Below are positions 1-7,977 of a DNA stretch of 45,995 nucleotides, one piece after another. The translations under genes and the position numbers were made by a program. Origin of the DNA: Clostridia bacterium (lineage in GTDB: Bacteria; Bacillota; Clostridia; Oscillospirales; Acutalibacteraceae); assembly GCA_024404095.1 (NCBI GenBank), contig JAKSQO010000023.1, positions 1-45,995 on the forward strand. Direction: 5' to 3'. Each line of letters opens with the position of its first letter. Within the stretch, counting starts at the first letter, position 1. The notes beneath the pieces are model-generated. The model was not told where the DNA came from and searched no databases. It saw only the letters and a list, made by a program, of their open reading frames with translations.

Positions 1-132
1 ACAGGCGTTAAGATTCTCATCGCCGTTGTAATCGGTGCTCTTCTTCTCACACTTCTCTATGCACTCTTCAACGACACAATTATGCCTACCGTAACCGAAA
101 AGGTCGAAGGTCTTTTTAACTACGCAGGCTAA
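1..132 (+). CDS. C-terminal end of a DUF6133-like small membrane protein (partial)
   Basis: Only the last 43 codons are in the window. They read in frame from base 1 to a TAA at 130-132. The visible part has one hydrophobic segment (KILIAVVIGALLLTLLYALF) followed by a short polar tail ending in FNYAG. This resembles the small DUF6133 proteins that I recall from clostridial mobile elements; the match is from memory. The architecture, a short hydrophobic helix next to a prepilin peptidase gene, also fits a pilin-like substrate. That role is inferred from the neighbour only. The N-terminus, including any type IV leader, lies outside the window. Confidence 0.65.
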   Translation, partial: TGVKILIAVVIGALLLTLLYALFNDTIMPTVTEKVEGLFNYAG

Positions 133-143
133 ATAATTTAAAC

Positions 144-170
144 GGGCGGAGCAGAAACCCTGCTTCGCCC
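144..170 (+). other. Intercistronic stem-loop
   Basis: An 11-bp stem (arms 144-154 and 160-170, one G-T pair, 5-base loop) sits between the small membrane protein and the prepilin peptidase gene. No T-run follows it, so it is a poor intrinsic terminator. It may be a processing or attenuation hairpin that lets the small upstream protein be made in excess. Confidence 0.55.
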
Positions 171-192
171 CAATTTGTGAGGACTGATAACT

Positions 193-879
193 ATGACTAA
201 ATTTATACAACCAATAGGACCGATAAGACCGATTTCACCTGAAAAGTTAATGGAACTCAATCCTGAAGAAGTAATAATCACTATTGTGAAGCTCGCTTGT
301 ATTTTTCTTTTCTACTTGGCAGTTCACAAGATTTCAAAAGTTGTAATCAGCAAAACACCCGGGTACAACAAAGAAAGCAAAAAAATCCCAATATATCATT
401 GCATCAGTATTATTCTTGTGTCAAGTCTGCTAATTGTTTTTGGTTGGTCAATAGAACTTCTCAAAGGCATTGTTCTTTTGCAAATATTACTCTATGCTTC
501 GGTATCTGATATTCAGACACACGAGGTTAAAGATTTCATTTCAGTTTTGATATTCATTACAGGCTTCATAGGTGTAACACTTTCAGATATTCCGATGATG
601 CTTTTCAGTGGCTTGGCTATCGGTGGAATGTTGTTAATATGTGCTATGGTAAGCGGAAACAGACTTGGCGGAGCAGATGTTAAGTTATCTGCTACCTGTG
701 CTTTCTTGCTTGGCTTTTCAAAGAGCATAGCAGGTCTTGTTATCGGTCTTTTCCTTGCGATAATTTGCAATATATATTTCAGCCATAAAAACAAAAGGCA
801 AAGCTTTTCCGCTTGTGCCGTATTTATCAATTGGATTTATGACAGCATTTTTTGTGTAAATCTTGATAAGGTGTTTTAA
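193..879 (+). pseudogene. A24 family prepilin peptidase, C-terminus frameshifted
   Basis: This is a membrane aspartyl protease of the type that removes the leader from type IV or Tad-type prepilins. The product is 228 residues with several hydrophobic helices. Both family aspartates are visible: one in ASVSDIQTHEV (about residue 108) and one in RLGGADVKL (about residue 158). After about residue 200 the frame reads a non-family tail ending at 879. One base over, from about 794, the sequence reads KGKAFPLVPYLSIGFMTAFF and stops at 857-859. That is the expected A24 C-terminal helix, which starts with a FPLVPYL-like motif. A single extra A in the A-rich stretch at 787-796 would explain it. Both catalytic aspartates precede the shift, so activity is uncertain. 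The cause may be mutation, sequencing error or recoding. Confidence 0.8.
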
Positions 880-922
880 GCATGATATAATTTAAAAAAC
901 ACAGTTTGAGAGGATTGGTTTT

Positions 923-1591
923 ATGACCGAACAAGAAATAGTTGCTGATATTCTTCCTTCTTTAATTACTGCTTTTGTATCATTTATTGCTATGCTGACA
1001 AGCTATAAAGCGGCGAAGAATGCTTCAAAGCAATCTTTCAGTAATAATGTGGATAGTATGAAGTTCACACAAAAAGAAAAAGTAGCAGACCAAATTGCAG
1101 AGAAATCGGCAATTCTTTTGACAAAATGTGATCCTAATGTTCTTAATACTGTAATAAATGAAATTGTACCACGTAGTATATCTCACGAAGAGAATAGAAA
1201 TATACGCACACGATTATTGGGAATATCTGATGAATTACAGACATTATCAAACATTATTAAAATGCTGACATATTCAATTTTTGAAGATGAAGCAATGTTG
1301 AACAAATTAGGTGATACAGGCAGTAAATTGGATGCTGTTTGTGAAAAAAGCTCTGCTATGATTTTAAAATTATGTGATATTTATACTGCTATGACTCCAG
1401 AAGGAAGTATTAAAAACTTAAATATAATGGAGGAAATATCAAAACTTCAAAGAACTTTTTCTGAAGAATATAAAGAGCCATATATACAGCTCCATCTTGC
1501 ATTGTCCGACCTGATTTGGTATGTAAGACAACAATCAATTCCCAAAACAGAAAACAAGAAAATACACAAAAGAAACAAAAAAATAAAATAA
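923..1591 (+). CDS. Membrane-anchored protein of unknown function
   Basis: The product is 222 residues and I do not recognise a family. It has a hydrophobic segment at about residues 10-28, then a long hydrophilic and probably mostly helical region, and ends in a lysine- and asparagine-rich tail (NKKIHKRNKKIK). It is likely anchored at the N-terminus with most of the protein on one side of the membrane. A GAGAGGA-like ribosome site lies just before the ATG. Base composition is clearly more AT-rich than the sugar genes downstream, as for the rest of region 1. A terminator follows directly. It sits with pilin-processing genes, so a role in the same element is possible but unproven. Confidence 0.6.
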   Translation: MTEQEIVADILPSLITAFVSFIAMLTSYKAAKNASKQSFSNNVDSMKFTQKEKVADQIAEKSAILLTKCDPNVLNTVINEIVPRSISHEENRNIRTRLLGISDELQTLSNIIKMLTYSIFEDEAMLNKLGDTGSKLDAVCEKSSAMILKLCDIYTAMTPEGSIKNLNIMEEISKLQRTFSEEYKEPYIQLHLALSDLIWYVRQQSIPKTENKKIHKRNKKIK

Positions 1592-1604
1592 CAGAATTAA
1601 CTTT

Positions 1605-1639
1605 ATGCGTGCTTAAAATTAAGTACGCATTTTTTATTT
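1605..1639 (+). terminator. Rho-independent terminator
   Basis: An 11-bp stem (1605-1615 with 1620-1630, one G-T pair) has a 4-base AAAT loop and is followed by a T-rich run. It ends the transcript of the unknown membrane protein. Confidence 0.85.
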
Positions 1640-1665
1640 TTAGTATAAAGGAGGTTAATTTCTCA

Positions 1666-1929
1666 ATGAAAAACAGAACAGCAATAAGAATTCTTAATGT
1701 GAATGAAAACGAATTGTATTCACCCGTTGATGATGTAAGAACCAATGTGAAGAACATTTCATATATCCTACCTTACAGTAAGCAGATAAGAGGTCAGCAC
1801 CTTGACGGTCTGCTTTATGAAAGAGCAAAGGATAAGAAATATCGCACAGAGCTTTCAAAGATTATAAACAAGATTCCTGAACTGATAAGCAGATCAATTA
1901 AAGCTAGATCTCTGTGGGCTTTCCAATAG
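1666..1929 (+). CDS. Small hypothetical protein, 3' end overlapping integrase relic
   Basis: The ORF is 87 codons with a very strong AAGGAGGTTAA ribosome site nine bases before the ATG at 1666, so translation is likely. Longer versions starting upstream would cross the terminator and are unlikely. I recognise no family. The last 18 or so codons (from about 1875) lie antisense to a sequence that reads well as a tyrosine recombinase on the other strand. The original gene therefore probably continued elsewhere and has been cut and given a new C-terminus (roughly SRSIKARSLWAFQ) by a deletion or insertion junction. Confidence 0.5.
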   Translation: MKNRTAIRILNVNENELYSPVDDVRTNVKNISYILPYSKQIRGQHLDGLLYERAKDKKYRTELSKIINKIPELISRSIKARSLWAFQ

Positions 1930-2039
1930 GCAAATGTTGAGGTCTCTTTTTTTGTGTTGTTAGTTAAATGAAGTATTAGTTTGGATGCTTCGTCAATAGA
2001 TAATGTCTTAGGTAATTTACGTTCTTTTTTGAACTTGAA
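1875..2039 (-). pseudogene. Tyrosine recombinase (integrase) relic
   Basis: Reading the minus strand from 2039 down to 1875 gives 55 codons with no stop. They include RKLPKTLSIDEASKLI and then AHRDLALIDLLISSG. This matches the start of the XerC/XerD-type catalytic domain: the KLPKxLSxxEhxxLL lead-in, then the RDLALIxLLxSSG helix that normally precedes the first catalytic arginine (GLRISEL). Immediately past SSG the family sequence stops and no frame continues it. Upstream of 2039 the frame has stops within 60 bases, with only hints of a shifted continuation. This is a non-functional fragment of a phage- or ICE-type integrase. The family call is from motif recognition only. Confidence 0.7.
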
Positions 2040-2242
2040 AGTATAATGTTGATATACTTTTCTTTGTCTTCGTCATTTTCAAAAATATTCTGCTAGTTTA
2101 TTCCGCGAAGCATGATATGTTTGTATGATTGCCCGCAAACCTCCCGGTCAGCCTGCAATCTCCGTTGTGTTGCACTTCTTCAAAAGCACTCTCCTGAAAA
2201 ATAAAATATTTATAATCAAGCCTTTCGGTAGGATTATTGAAT

Positions 2243-3151
2243 TTATCTGTAAGACGGGTCAATAAGTCCAAGCTCGTGATAGCTGTCAATTTCAATAATA
2301 TCTGACTTGCTGCACTGTCTTATCTCAACATTGTATCTGTCCTTAAGAAGAACAAGGGGAATGTAATCCCAGAATAATTTTTGTCCATCTTCATGCTCGT
2401 TATATATCATATTATAGTCATGTCTGAGCTTCTTACTGTCTTCTTTTGTCCAGAATGAAATTCCGTATTCATTATAGCAGTATGTATTTCCCTTCTGAAA
2501 ATCTTTAATAAAGCCTTTGTCATCCATCTTAAAGCACCAATCATCGGTTTCAAGGGAATAAGAGCCCAAAATATTGCTACAATACTGATATTTTGTAATT
2601 ACGTCCGGATTTGATATATACAGGTCAGCTTCACAAAGATAGCATCCGTCAATTTTGTCAAGAGCAAGTATTACCGTATAAATGTTATCTGTCTTATCGT
2701 AAAGATCATTGTCAATAAATTTAATAAACGGATATTTATCAAGCAGCTCGTCAAATGCCTCTTTTTTATATCCTCTAACTATGGTAATATCATTAATTTC
2801 TGATTTTAACAGAGCATCAATAAGCGTATCAATAATACGCACACCATTTACCTTAACCATAGGCTTAGGGCGATTAAGAGTCGCAGGATTCATTCGCTGA
2901 CCGAAGCCTGCTGCCATAATAACAGCACTTTTAACCCTGTACGGTTCAAGATTCTTTATTCCAAGTTCTGTTATACATATTTTTCCATTGTTGCTTTCGA
3001 TAAGACCGTTATCAAGCAGAATGTCTATACTTTTTTCAATCTCAGATCCGGAAATATTCAGCGAGTCAGAAAACATTCGAACGGTATAATTCAATGTACC
3101 CTTTTTTTCAAGAAAAGTTAAAATTTCAAACTGATACCTATTTAAAATCAT
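2243..3151 (-). CDS. Winged-helix plus LicC-like nucleotidyltransferase
   Basis: The product is 302 residues. Residues 1-70 look like a MarR-type winged helix (NRYQFEILTFLEKKG, then an ISGSEIEKSIDILLDNGLI recognition region). Residues 75-300 are a sugar/choline nucleotidyltransferase with the signature AVIMAAGFGQRMNP followed by RPKPMVKVNG, and a probable metal aspartate in CEADLYI. This resembles LicC-type CTP:phosphocholine cytidylyltransferases, which make CDP-choline for decorating teichoic acid or surface glycans. The exact substrate cannot be fixed from sequence. It is the last gene of a four-gene minus-strand operon, one base after the preceding stop. The fused HTH may sense or regulate; that is inference. 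Confidence 0.78.
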   Translation of the reverse strand: MILNRYQFEILTFLEKKGTLNYTVRMFSDSLNISGSEIEKSIDILLDNGLIESNNGKICITELGIKNLEPYRVKSAVIMAAGFGQRMNPATLNRPKPMVKVNGVRIIDTLIDALLKSEINDITIVRGYKKEAFDELLDKYPFIKFIDNDLYDKTDNIYTVILALDKIDGCYLCEADLYISNPDVITKYQYCSNILGSYSLETDDWCFKMDDKGFIKDFQKGNTYCYNEYGISFWTKEDSKKLRHDYNMIYNEHEDGQKLFWDYIPLVLLKDRYNVEIRQCSKSDIIEIDSYHELGLIDPSYR

Positions 3152-3152
3152 A

Positions 3153-4358
3153 TTATTCTCCTTTTTTGGCTATATAATTTCTTACTCTCCATACAAACAT
3201 TTTCTGACGATTACCCCATATATACTTCTGCCAAAGCAGCTTTATCGAGGGGTGTTTGCCCCATTTTTTACAAAGATCAATGTAGTCCATATCTGACACA
3301 AGGTCCTTCATAAAATTATCTCTGTCAGGGTTAAAACTTATTGATTTTCTCATTGGAGACTGATATTTCAGCGCGGTTTCAAAATCAAGTTCATGTCCAT
3401 CCATGATATTCTCTGCTTCTTTTACAGCCTCCTTACCTTTTAATGTATTACAAACAACCAACGAAGCTCCTTTGTCTCTATTGTACAGCTCTGGGCAGTA
3501 TAGATGTACCCCCCACAGATCTCCGAGTGAAATATCTGCAACCCGATTTGCAGTTGTAAAAGGACATTTATAACACGACGGACGGCTCATAAGATGATTA
3601 AGCCAAATAACCCAAAAATCATTAAACCATCTATCTTTCATCCGAGTTTTACCATCCGCAAAATCGACTTTCATTACTTGAAAATCCCACTTTCGGATTT
3701 TTTTAAATCTATAGTCTACAGAAAGAACATCCGAGCCTGTTTTTTTCTTCAGAAACTCAACGTATTTTTCTATAAATATTGGCGAAGGAACACCTTCACA
3801 GATCACCTCAATAGTCAGCAAATTGTCATATTCTTTTCCGAGAAAAGACTTTAGAGCAGAAATTTGACACGGAGTACCGGAAAAAAGTACCTTTTTTCCT
3901 TCTTTCAAAAAATTTTTTGCGTCAGTATATGCTGTTCCAATAATACTTTGTGAATACTTCGATTTTCTAAATTTTTTTATTTCGTTTTTATCTGTAATAT
4001 ATGAATGTTTAACCTTCAAGCCCTCAGTTTCTGCACCGAATATAACATAATCCTTCTTACACCAGCTGTTTACAATTGCAGAAAAGGCGCCTCCTGATGT
4101 ACTCTCAGCCAAAACTTCGCTATCCCTGATATGTCCACCAAAAACATATTTTTTTTCAATATTCTCTTCAACTATTCTTTGCTTGCCACATACCTTTTCA
4201 CAGACACCGCAGTTGACACATAATTCTTTGTTAATTACAGGGTACCGAAAACCCTCTTCATCTGATTTCATTATAACGGCTTTTTCCGGGCATATTTGCA
4301 CACAGGCCTCACATCCAAAGCAATCAGATTTATCCCCAGAGATAAAATAGTTTTTCAT
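3153..4358 (-). CDS. Coenzyme F420 hydrogenase beta-subunit family ferredoxin protein
   Basis: The product is 401 residues. Two [4Fe-4S] binding clusters lie at the N-terminus: CFGCEACVQICP at about residue 13 and CVNCGVCEKVC at about residue 47. An FrhB-type N and C domain follows, with the family-like GGAFSAIV, LFSGTPCQISAL, CEGVPSP and CYKCPF...ADISLGD stretches. In bacteria this family is often found beside polysaccharide pyruvyl transferases in exopolysaccharide clusters, exactly as here; it probably does redox chemistry on a surface sugar. F420 use is not implied. It starts 12 bases after the pyruvyl transferase stop. Confidence 0.82.
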   Translation of the reverse strand: MKNYFISGDKSDCFGCEACVQICPEKAVIMKSDEEGFRYPVINKELCVNCGVCEKVCGKQRIVEENIEKKYVFGGHIRDSEVLAESTSGGAFSAIVNSWCKKDYVIFGAETEGLKVKHSYITDKNEIKKFRKSKYSQSIIGTAYTDAKNFLKEGKKVLFSGTPCQISALKSFLGKEYDNLLTIEVICEGVPSPIFIEKYVEFLKKKTGSDVLSVDYRFKKIRKWDFQVMKVDFADGKTRMKDRWFNDFWVIWLNHLMSRPSCYKCPFTTANRVADISLGDLWGVHLYCPELYNRDKGASLVVCNTLKGKEAVKEAENIMDGHELDFETALKYQSPMRKSISFNPDRDNFMKDLVSDMDYIDLCKKWGKHPSIKLLWQKYIWGNRQKMFVWRVRNYIAKKGE

Positions 4359-4370
4359 ATAATCAATCCT

Positions 4371-5495
4371 TTACTTGCAACCGTAAAGCTCATCAGAAAG
4401 AAATTTAATCGATTCCATCCTGCTTTTCTCAATTTTTGCCTTTACATTTCCGTAATCTATTACTCTTGGCTCATCTTCTTCTCCTGTGACCATGAGACGA
4501 TCTTTTAAATCAACGAGCTCAAGCAATTCAATTATCTTTGTATCACATTGTTCTCTTGAAAAAATATAAAAAGGTCGTTCAAAATGGATTGAAAAAATAG
4601 CAGCATGGAATGAGTTGGTTACCACATATTCAGCATACTTTACAAGAGATAAAAATTCCTCTACACCTGCTTCGTAAAACATTCTATGATGTTTTGCGTT
4701 TTCCGCTCTGAGACTTATTTCTACAATTTCATATCCTGTTTTCTCTGCTAGTCTATTCACGTAATCTGTCATTTTCTGATTATGACGACGGGCATACAGA
4801 AGAATATACTTGTTCTTGATTAATTTCGGCGCTGTAATTTCCTTATAATCCTCAGCAGTGAGAATGAGCGTAGGATCAAGAACCTTTTGAACAGGAATAT
4901 CTGTATGTTGCTTAAGATAAGGAACCATCAGATTCTCTCTTATACCCAAGACCTTAAAATTCTTTATTCTTTCGTTAAGAATAAGCAGAGTTTCATCAGT
5001 AAAGTGAGGGTCGCCAAAGCTTGCCGCATAAGAAACAGTATAACCATTTTTCATACAATCATAGTTTGCATAATAACCATCATCAAAACCTTTAAATTCA
5101 TCAATACAGAAAATTGTATCACTTCCGCAAACAAATCCATCTAATTTTTCATCTTCTGCAACCTCGTTAAAATTTGCAGATGTATATGACTTTTGGGACT
5201 TTCGAAAACGATTATTATAAAAATCCATAAACTTTTTATAATTAATTCTTATTGCCGGCAAGCTCAGCTCACACTGTCTTCTTGATTCTTCGTCTTTATC
5301 CCACATATTTTTCATAGGATCAAGCGGATCCTTGTCAGCAAGAACATCAGGACAATAATCAACCAAAACAGATTTAAATTCTGATTTTCCACCTATACTA
5401 TCTATGGATTTACAGAGAGCCCAAGATTGTAAAGCCGATCCGTAATTTGTAAAGTTACCATAAATATTGTAGCTTACCACTCCAAAATATTTCAT
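4371..5495 (-). CDS. Polysaccharide pyruvyl transferase family protein
   Basis: The product is 374 residues and matches the CsaB/WcaK-like family in layout: an N-terminal GNFTNYGSALQSWAL motif, a central VCGSDTIF, DPTLIL near the middle, and a late VTNSFHAAIFSIHFERPF stretch. The family transfers pyruvate from phosphoenolpyruvate onto a sugar of a surface polymer as a ketal. Here the typical GSGSQxW motif is replaced by GSDTIF, so a related but different donor is possible. It lies 18 bases after the YidC-fusion gene and before the FrhB-like gene, which supports a shared role in polymer decoration. Confidence 0.82.
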   Translation of the reverse strand: MKYFGVVSYNIYGNFTNYGSALQSWALCKSIDSIGGKSEFKSVLVDYCPDVLADKDPLDPMKNMWDKDEESRRQCELSLPAIRINYKKFMDFYNNRFRKSQKSYTSANFNEVAEDEKLDGFVCGSDTIFCIDEFKGFDDGYYANYDCMKNGYTVSYAASFGDPHFTDETLLILNERIKNFKVLGIRENLMVPYLKQHTDIPVQKVLDPTLILTAEDYKEITAPKLIKNKYILLYARRHNQKMTDYVNRLAEKTGYEIVEISLRAENAKHHRMFYEAGVEEFLSLVKYAEYVVTNSFHAAIFSIHFERPFYIFSREQCDTKIIELLELVDLKDRLMVTGEEDEPRVIDYGNVKAKIEKSRMESIKFLSDELYGCK

Positions 5496-5513
5496 ATAGC
5501 TTCACTTCCTAAA

Positions 5514-7421
5514 TTATTTGTTATCTTCTTTTCTTGCATTGATCTTATTCTGAATACTTGAAATAATATATTTCGCCTCAACCTCGGCACTATAACCAAG
5601 ATTTGAAATTGTGTTATTTGTAATTTCCTCTATTTTCTTGTTATATAATTCACTATTCCTCAATATCTTTTCTACTGTTTCAGGGAGAGTATTAAGATTA
5701 TCAAGATCAACTGAACAACCTATTTTATCTCTCATATCTATGTTTATAGGAACAGTATCAATCATCTGATACTCAGGATTCATAACCTTCATGGGAGTAT
5801 TAATAAAAACAACCGGTTTACTTGTTGTAAATGCGTACTCAAATGCGATACCGGACCAGTCAGTAATCATAGCATCTGCAGAGAATACTGTGTTGTTTGA
5901 AGAGAAATCTGTCTGAATCTCAATATTCTTGCTGTTCGCATACTTCTCTTTCAGTGCCTCCATCTGTTCGGATCTGTGTCTTACGTGCTGGGGATGAGGT
6001 CTGACAATAATTTTATAATCCTTGTTATCAAGAAGTGTCAGAATTTCGTCAAGACAGGAATCAACAATATTGTCCTTCTGCCATGACGGAGCAATGAGAA
6101 CTGTTTTTCTCTCGCTCTTCGCAAAGGACATTTTCTTATAGTCCTCACGCATTTCATCAAGGAGAGGATAGCCACAAAGAACAGTCTTTTTCTTGGGAAG
6201 ACTATAAAGCTTTTCAGTTTTTTCAACCTCTTCTGCCTGATTGGGACCTGTACAGATAATTGTATCAAAATGATCAAGAGATCCCTTTCGCAGAACCAAA
6301 TTGGGACTATCCATTCCGTGAGGAATATGAATATAATCAATATCCTTTCTCAGATATGAACGTTTAATGTGATAATTTTCAAGGTCGGGCATTGTCATAA
6401 CAACAACGTCTGCCTCCAGCTTCATCATAAGAGTGATAAGCTTTTTCTCACCAATGTAATAAGGCTTCAGATTCGGCTCATTCTTTGCAATCTCAAAAAC
6501 CTGATCGTTGGGGTCACTTGTTACATAATGAATTGCAATGTTTGTGTTCTTGAGAATGTACTCAATAACACTTCTGTAGTATTTATAAAATCCGCTGCTT
6601 TCCGAATAGAAAACAAGGTGCTTGTTAAGAATGGAGAAGAAACGCTTGTAGTCAGCTTTTTCTCTTTTAATAACATCCTTGCCGTACTTCTTTTTCTGCT
6701 CAGAATTAAGTGACTCAAGCTCGGCAAGCTGCTTTCTGCTGTCTTCAAGCTTATCGTAATCAACATATTTTCTCGGCTTGAAAATAGCATTAAGAGTGTA
6801 AAGCTGAATAATTGAAAACAGATTGCTTGCTACCCAGTAAAGTGCAACACCTACAGAAACAAACCAACCGAGATACAGTGAAAGACCAACGGAAAAAGCA
6901 AGCATTCCGTATTTGTTCCAGCCGGACTGCTCAGACTGAAGAACATTGCTTTTATTCTGTGCAATACACATAAGCAGTGCAGAAAATCCTGCCGCAAGAG
7001 CGGAAAGTGCAAACCAACCTCTTTCAACATTAGGAACAAGAGTTAAATCTATTCCGAGGAACATCTTGTTGATTTCGGGATCATTGATTCCTGTTTTGAT
7101 TGCGGCAATTACCGCCATAAGAACAATAAGCTGTGCAAATGTAGGGATAACAGAAATCAGCGGACGATACTTTTCTCTCTTGTAAAGCTCATTCTGCTCT
7201 TCGGCAATACGCTCACGGTCGCCGAAGTACTTGACTTTAATCATATTTACATCAGGCTGAATTCTAACGAGTCTGATTGAGTTTTTAAGAACCCAAATTG
7301 ACAGTGGAAGAAGAATAATCTTACTGAACAATGTAAAAATCAGAATGGCAACACCGTAATTATCGCACATATTGTAACATAGCTTCATAACATATGCCGC
7401 CGCGTTATTTAAGATCTCCAA
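5514..7421 (-). CDS. YidC/Oxa1 insertase fused to CDP-glycerol glycerophosphotransferase-like domain
   Basis: The chosen start is the TTG at 7421-7419, which follows a TGGAGG site by seven bases and gives 635 residues. A longer TTG start at 7451 would put that site inside the coding region. Residues 1-220 are a YidC/Oxa1 core: an early helix (AILIFTLFSKIILLPL), a charged hairpin with YKREKYRPLISVIPTFAQ, and more helices ending near YWVASNLFSIIQLY. A charged helical linker (about 225-265) follows. Residues 270-630 resemble TagB/TagF enzymes, with YIHIPHGMDSPN, IVRPHPQHVRH and AMITDWSGIAFEYA. Such enzymes polymerise or prime glycerol-phosphate teichoic acid at the inner membrane face. The fusion would tether the transferase to an insertase-like anchor. 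It is the first gene of the operon. Confidence 0.88.
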   Translation of the reverse strand: MEILNNAAAYVMKLCYNMCDNYGVAILIFTLFSKIILLPLSIWVLKNSIRLVRIQPDVNMIKVKYFGDRERIAEEQNELYKREKYRPLISVIPTFAQLIVLMAVIAAIKTGINDPEINKMFLGIDLTLVPNVERGWFALSALAAGFSALLMCIAQNKSNVLQSEQSGWNKYGMLAFSVGLSLYLGWFVSVGVALYWVASNLFSIIQLYTLNAIFKPRKYVDYDKLEDSRKQLAELESLNSEQKKKYGKDVIKREKADYKRFFSILNKHLVFYSESSGFYKYYRSVIEYILKNTNIAIHYVTSDPNDQVFEIAKNEPNLKPYYIGEKKLITLMMKLEADVVVMTMPDLENYHIKRSYLRKDIDYIHIPHGMDSPNLVLRKGSLDHFDTIICTGPNQAEEVEKTEKLYSLPKKKTVLCGYPLLDEMREDYKKMSFAKSERKTVLIAPSWQKDNIVDSCLDEILTLLDNKDYKIIVRPHPQHVRHRSEQMEALKEKYANSKNIEIQTDFSSNNTVFSADAMITDWSGIAFEYAFTTSKPVVFINTPMKVMNPEYQMIDTVPINIDMRDKIGCSVDLDNLNTLPETVEKILRNSELYNKKIEEITNNTISNLGYSAEVEAKYIISSIQNKINARKEDNK

Positions 7422-7504
7422 AATAATACCTCCAAAAATGTTTTCGGCCAATAATCCGCAAAATTAAATCATTAGATACAAAAAACCATTATAATAATAT
7501 TATT

Positions 7505-7533
7505 AGTATATATCATACGTAAGTTTTTGTCAA
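7505..7533 (-). promoter_or_regulatory. Promoter of the surface-polymer operon
   Basis: On the minus strand, TTGACA (7533-7528), a 17-base spacer and TATACT (7510-7505) form a near-consensus housekeeping promoter about 85 bases upstream of the YidC-fusion start. Confidence 0.85.
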
Positions 7534-7613
7534 TTTAAATAGATATAAGTGATTAAAATAACTCTGTGTTGTAAATAGATGTGAACCATTTTGAGTAAAA
7601 AATATAGCACAAT

Positions 7614-7668
7614 GATTTTTGGAAGCCTTTGAGTGGAGCGTAGCGGAACGAGAAGGCTTCCAAAAATC
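7614..7668. repeat. Long perfect inverted repeat in the intergenic gap
   Basis: Two perfect 16-bp arms (7614-7629 and 7653-7668) flank a 23-base loop that holds GGAGCGTAGCGGAACGA. The gap continues to 7904 with another GAGCGAAGCGAGG-type string near 7748. The arm starts with a T-run on each strand, so it could end transcription from either side. No gene is needed to explain it, and it may be the end of a decayed mobile element. Confidence 0.6.
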
Positions 7669-7676
7669 GCCGCTCA

Positions 7677-7745
7677 TGCCGACATCTTTTCTTTAAGCAG
7701 CTGAACCGGACTCTTTCTTCCAAGAGTTCTCATCGTCTTGTCTTT
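7677..7745 (-). pseudogene. Possible C-terminal relic of a transposase or similar gene
   Basis: On the minus strand one frame reads KDKTMRTLGRKSPVQLL and then stops at a TGA near 7677. The RxLGxKSPxxLL pattern recalls the C-terminal ends of DDE transposases (for example IS30-like RLGxKTPxE), but the stretch is too short to assign. No start or catalytic part remains. The stretch lies between the long hairpin and the xylulokinase promoter. Confidence 0.25.
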
Positions 7746-7904
7746 CACGAGCGAAGCGAGGCGATAGCACGGCAATACGAGAAAAATTTCGCCTCCCGAT
7801 CTAATGCGAGAAGAAGAAAAAGCATATATCATAAAATAGCCTTAATATTTCAATAGAACTGATTATGCTTAACTGGAGCTGGAAAAATATTATTTAAACA
7901 TATA

Positions 7905-7932
7905 TTGACTAAAACTTTTGAAGCTGTATAAT
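7905..7932 (+). promoter_or_regulatory. Promoter of xylulokinase gene
   Basis: TTGACT (7905-7910) is followed after 16 bases by a perfect TATAAT (7927-7932). The predicted start site near 7939 lies past the upstream in-frame start codon at 7918, which supports translation from the ATG at 7978. No cre box was evident. Confidence 0.85.
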
Positions 7933-7977
7933 AAACATAAATTTGGTTTGTATTTTGAAAAAATGAGGTGTTGCGAT

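Noticed and set aside
7614..7668. Inverted repeat as paired ends of an intact insertion sequence
   Set aside because: Only 23 bases lie between the arms, so there is no room for a transposase.
7918..7977. Upstream start of xylulokinase adding 20 residues
   Set aside because: It lies upstream of the predicted transcription start and lacks family similarity.
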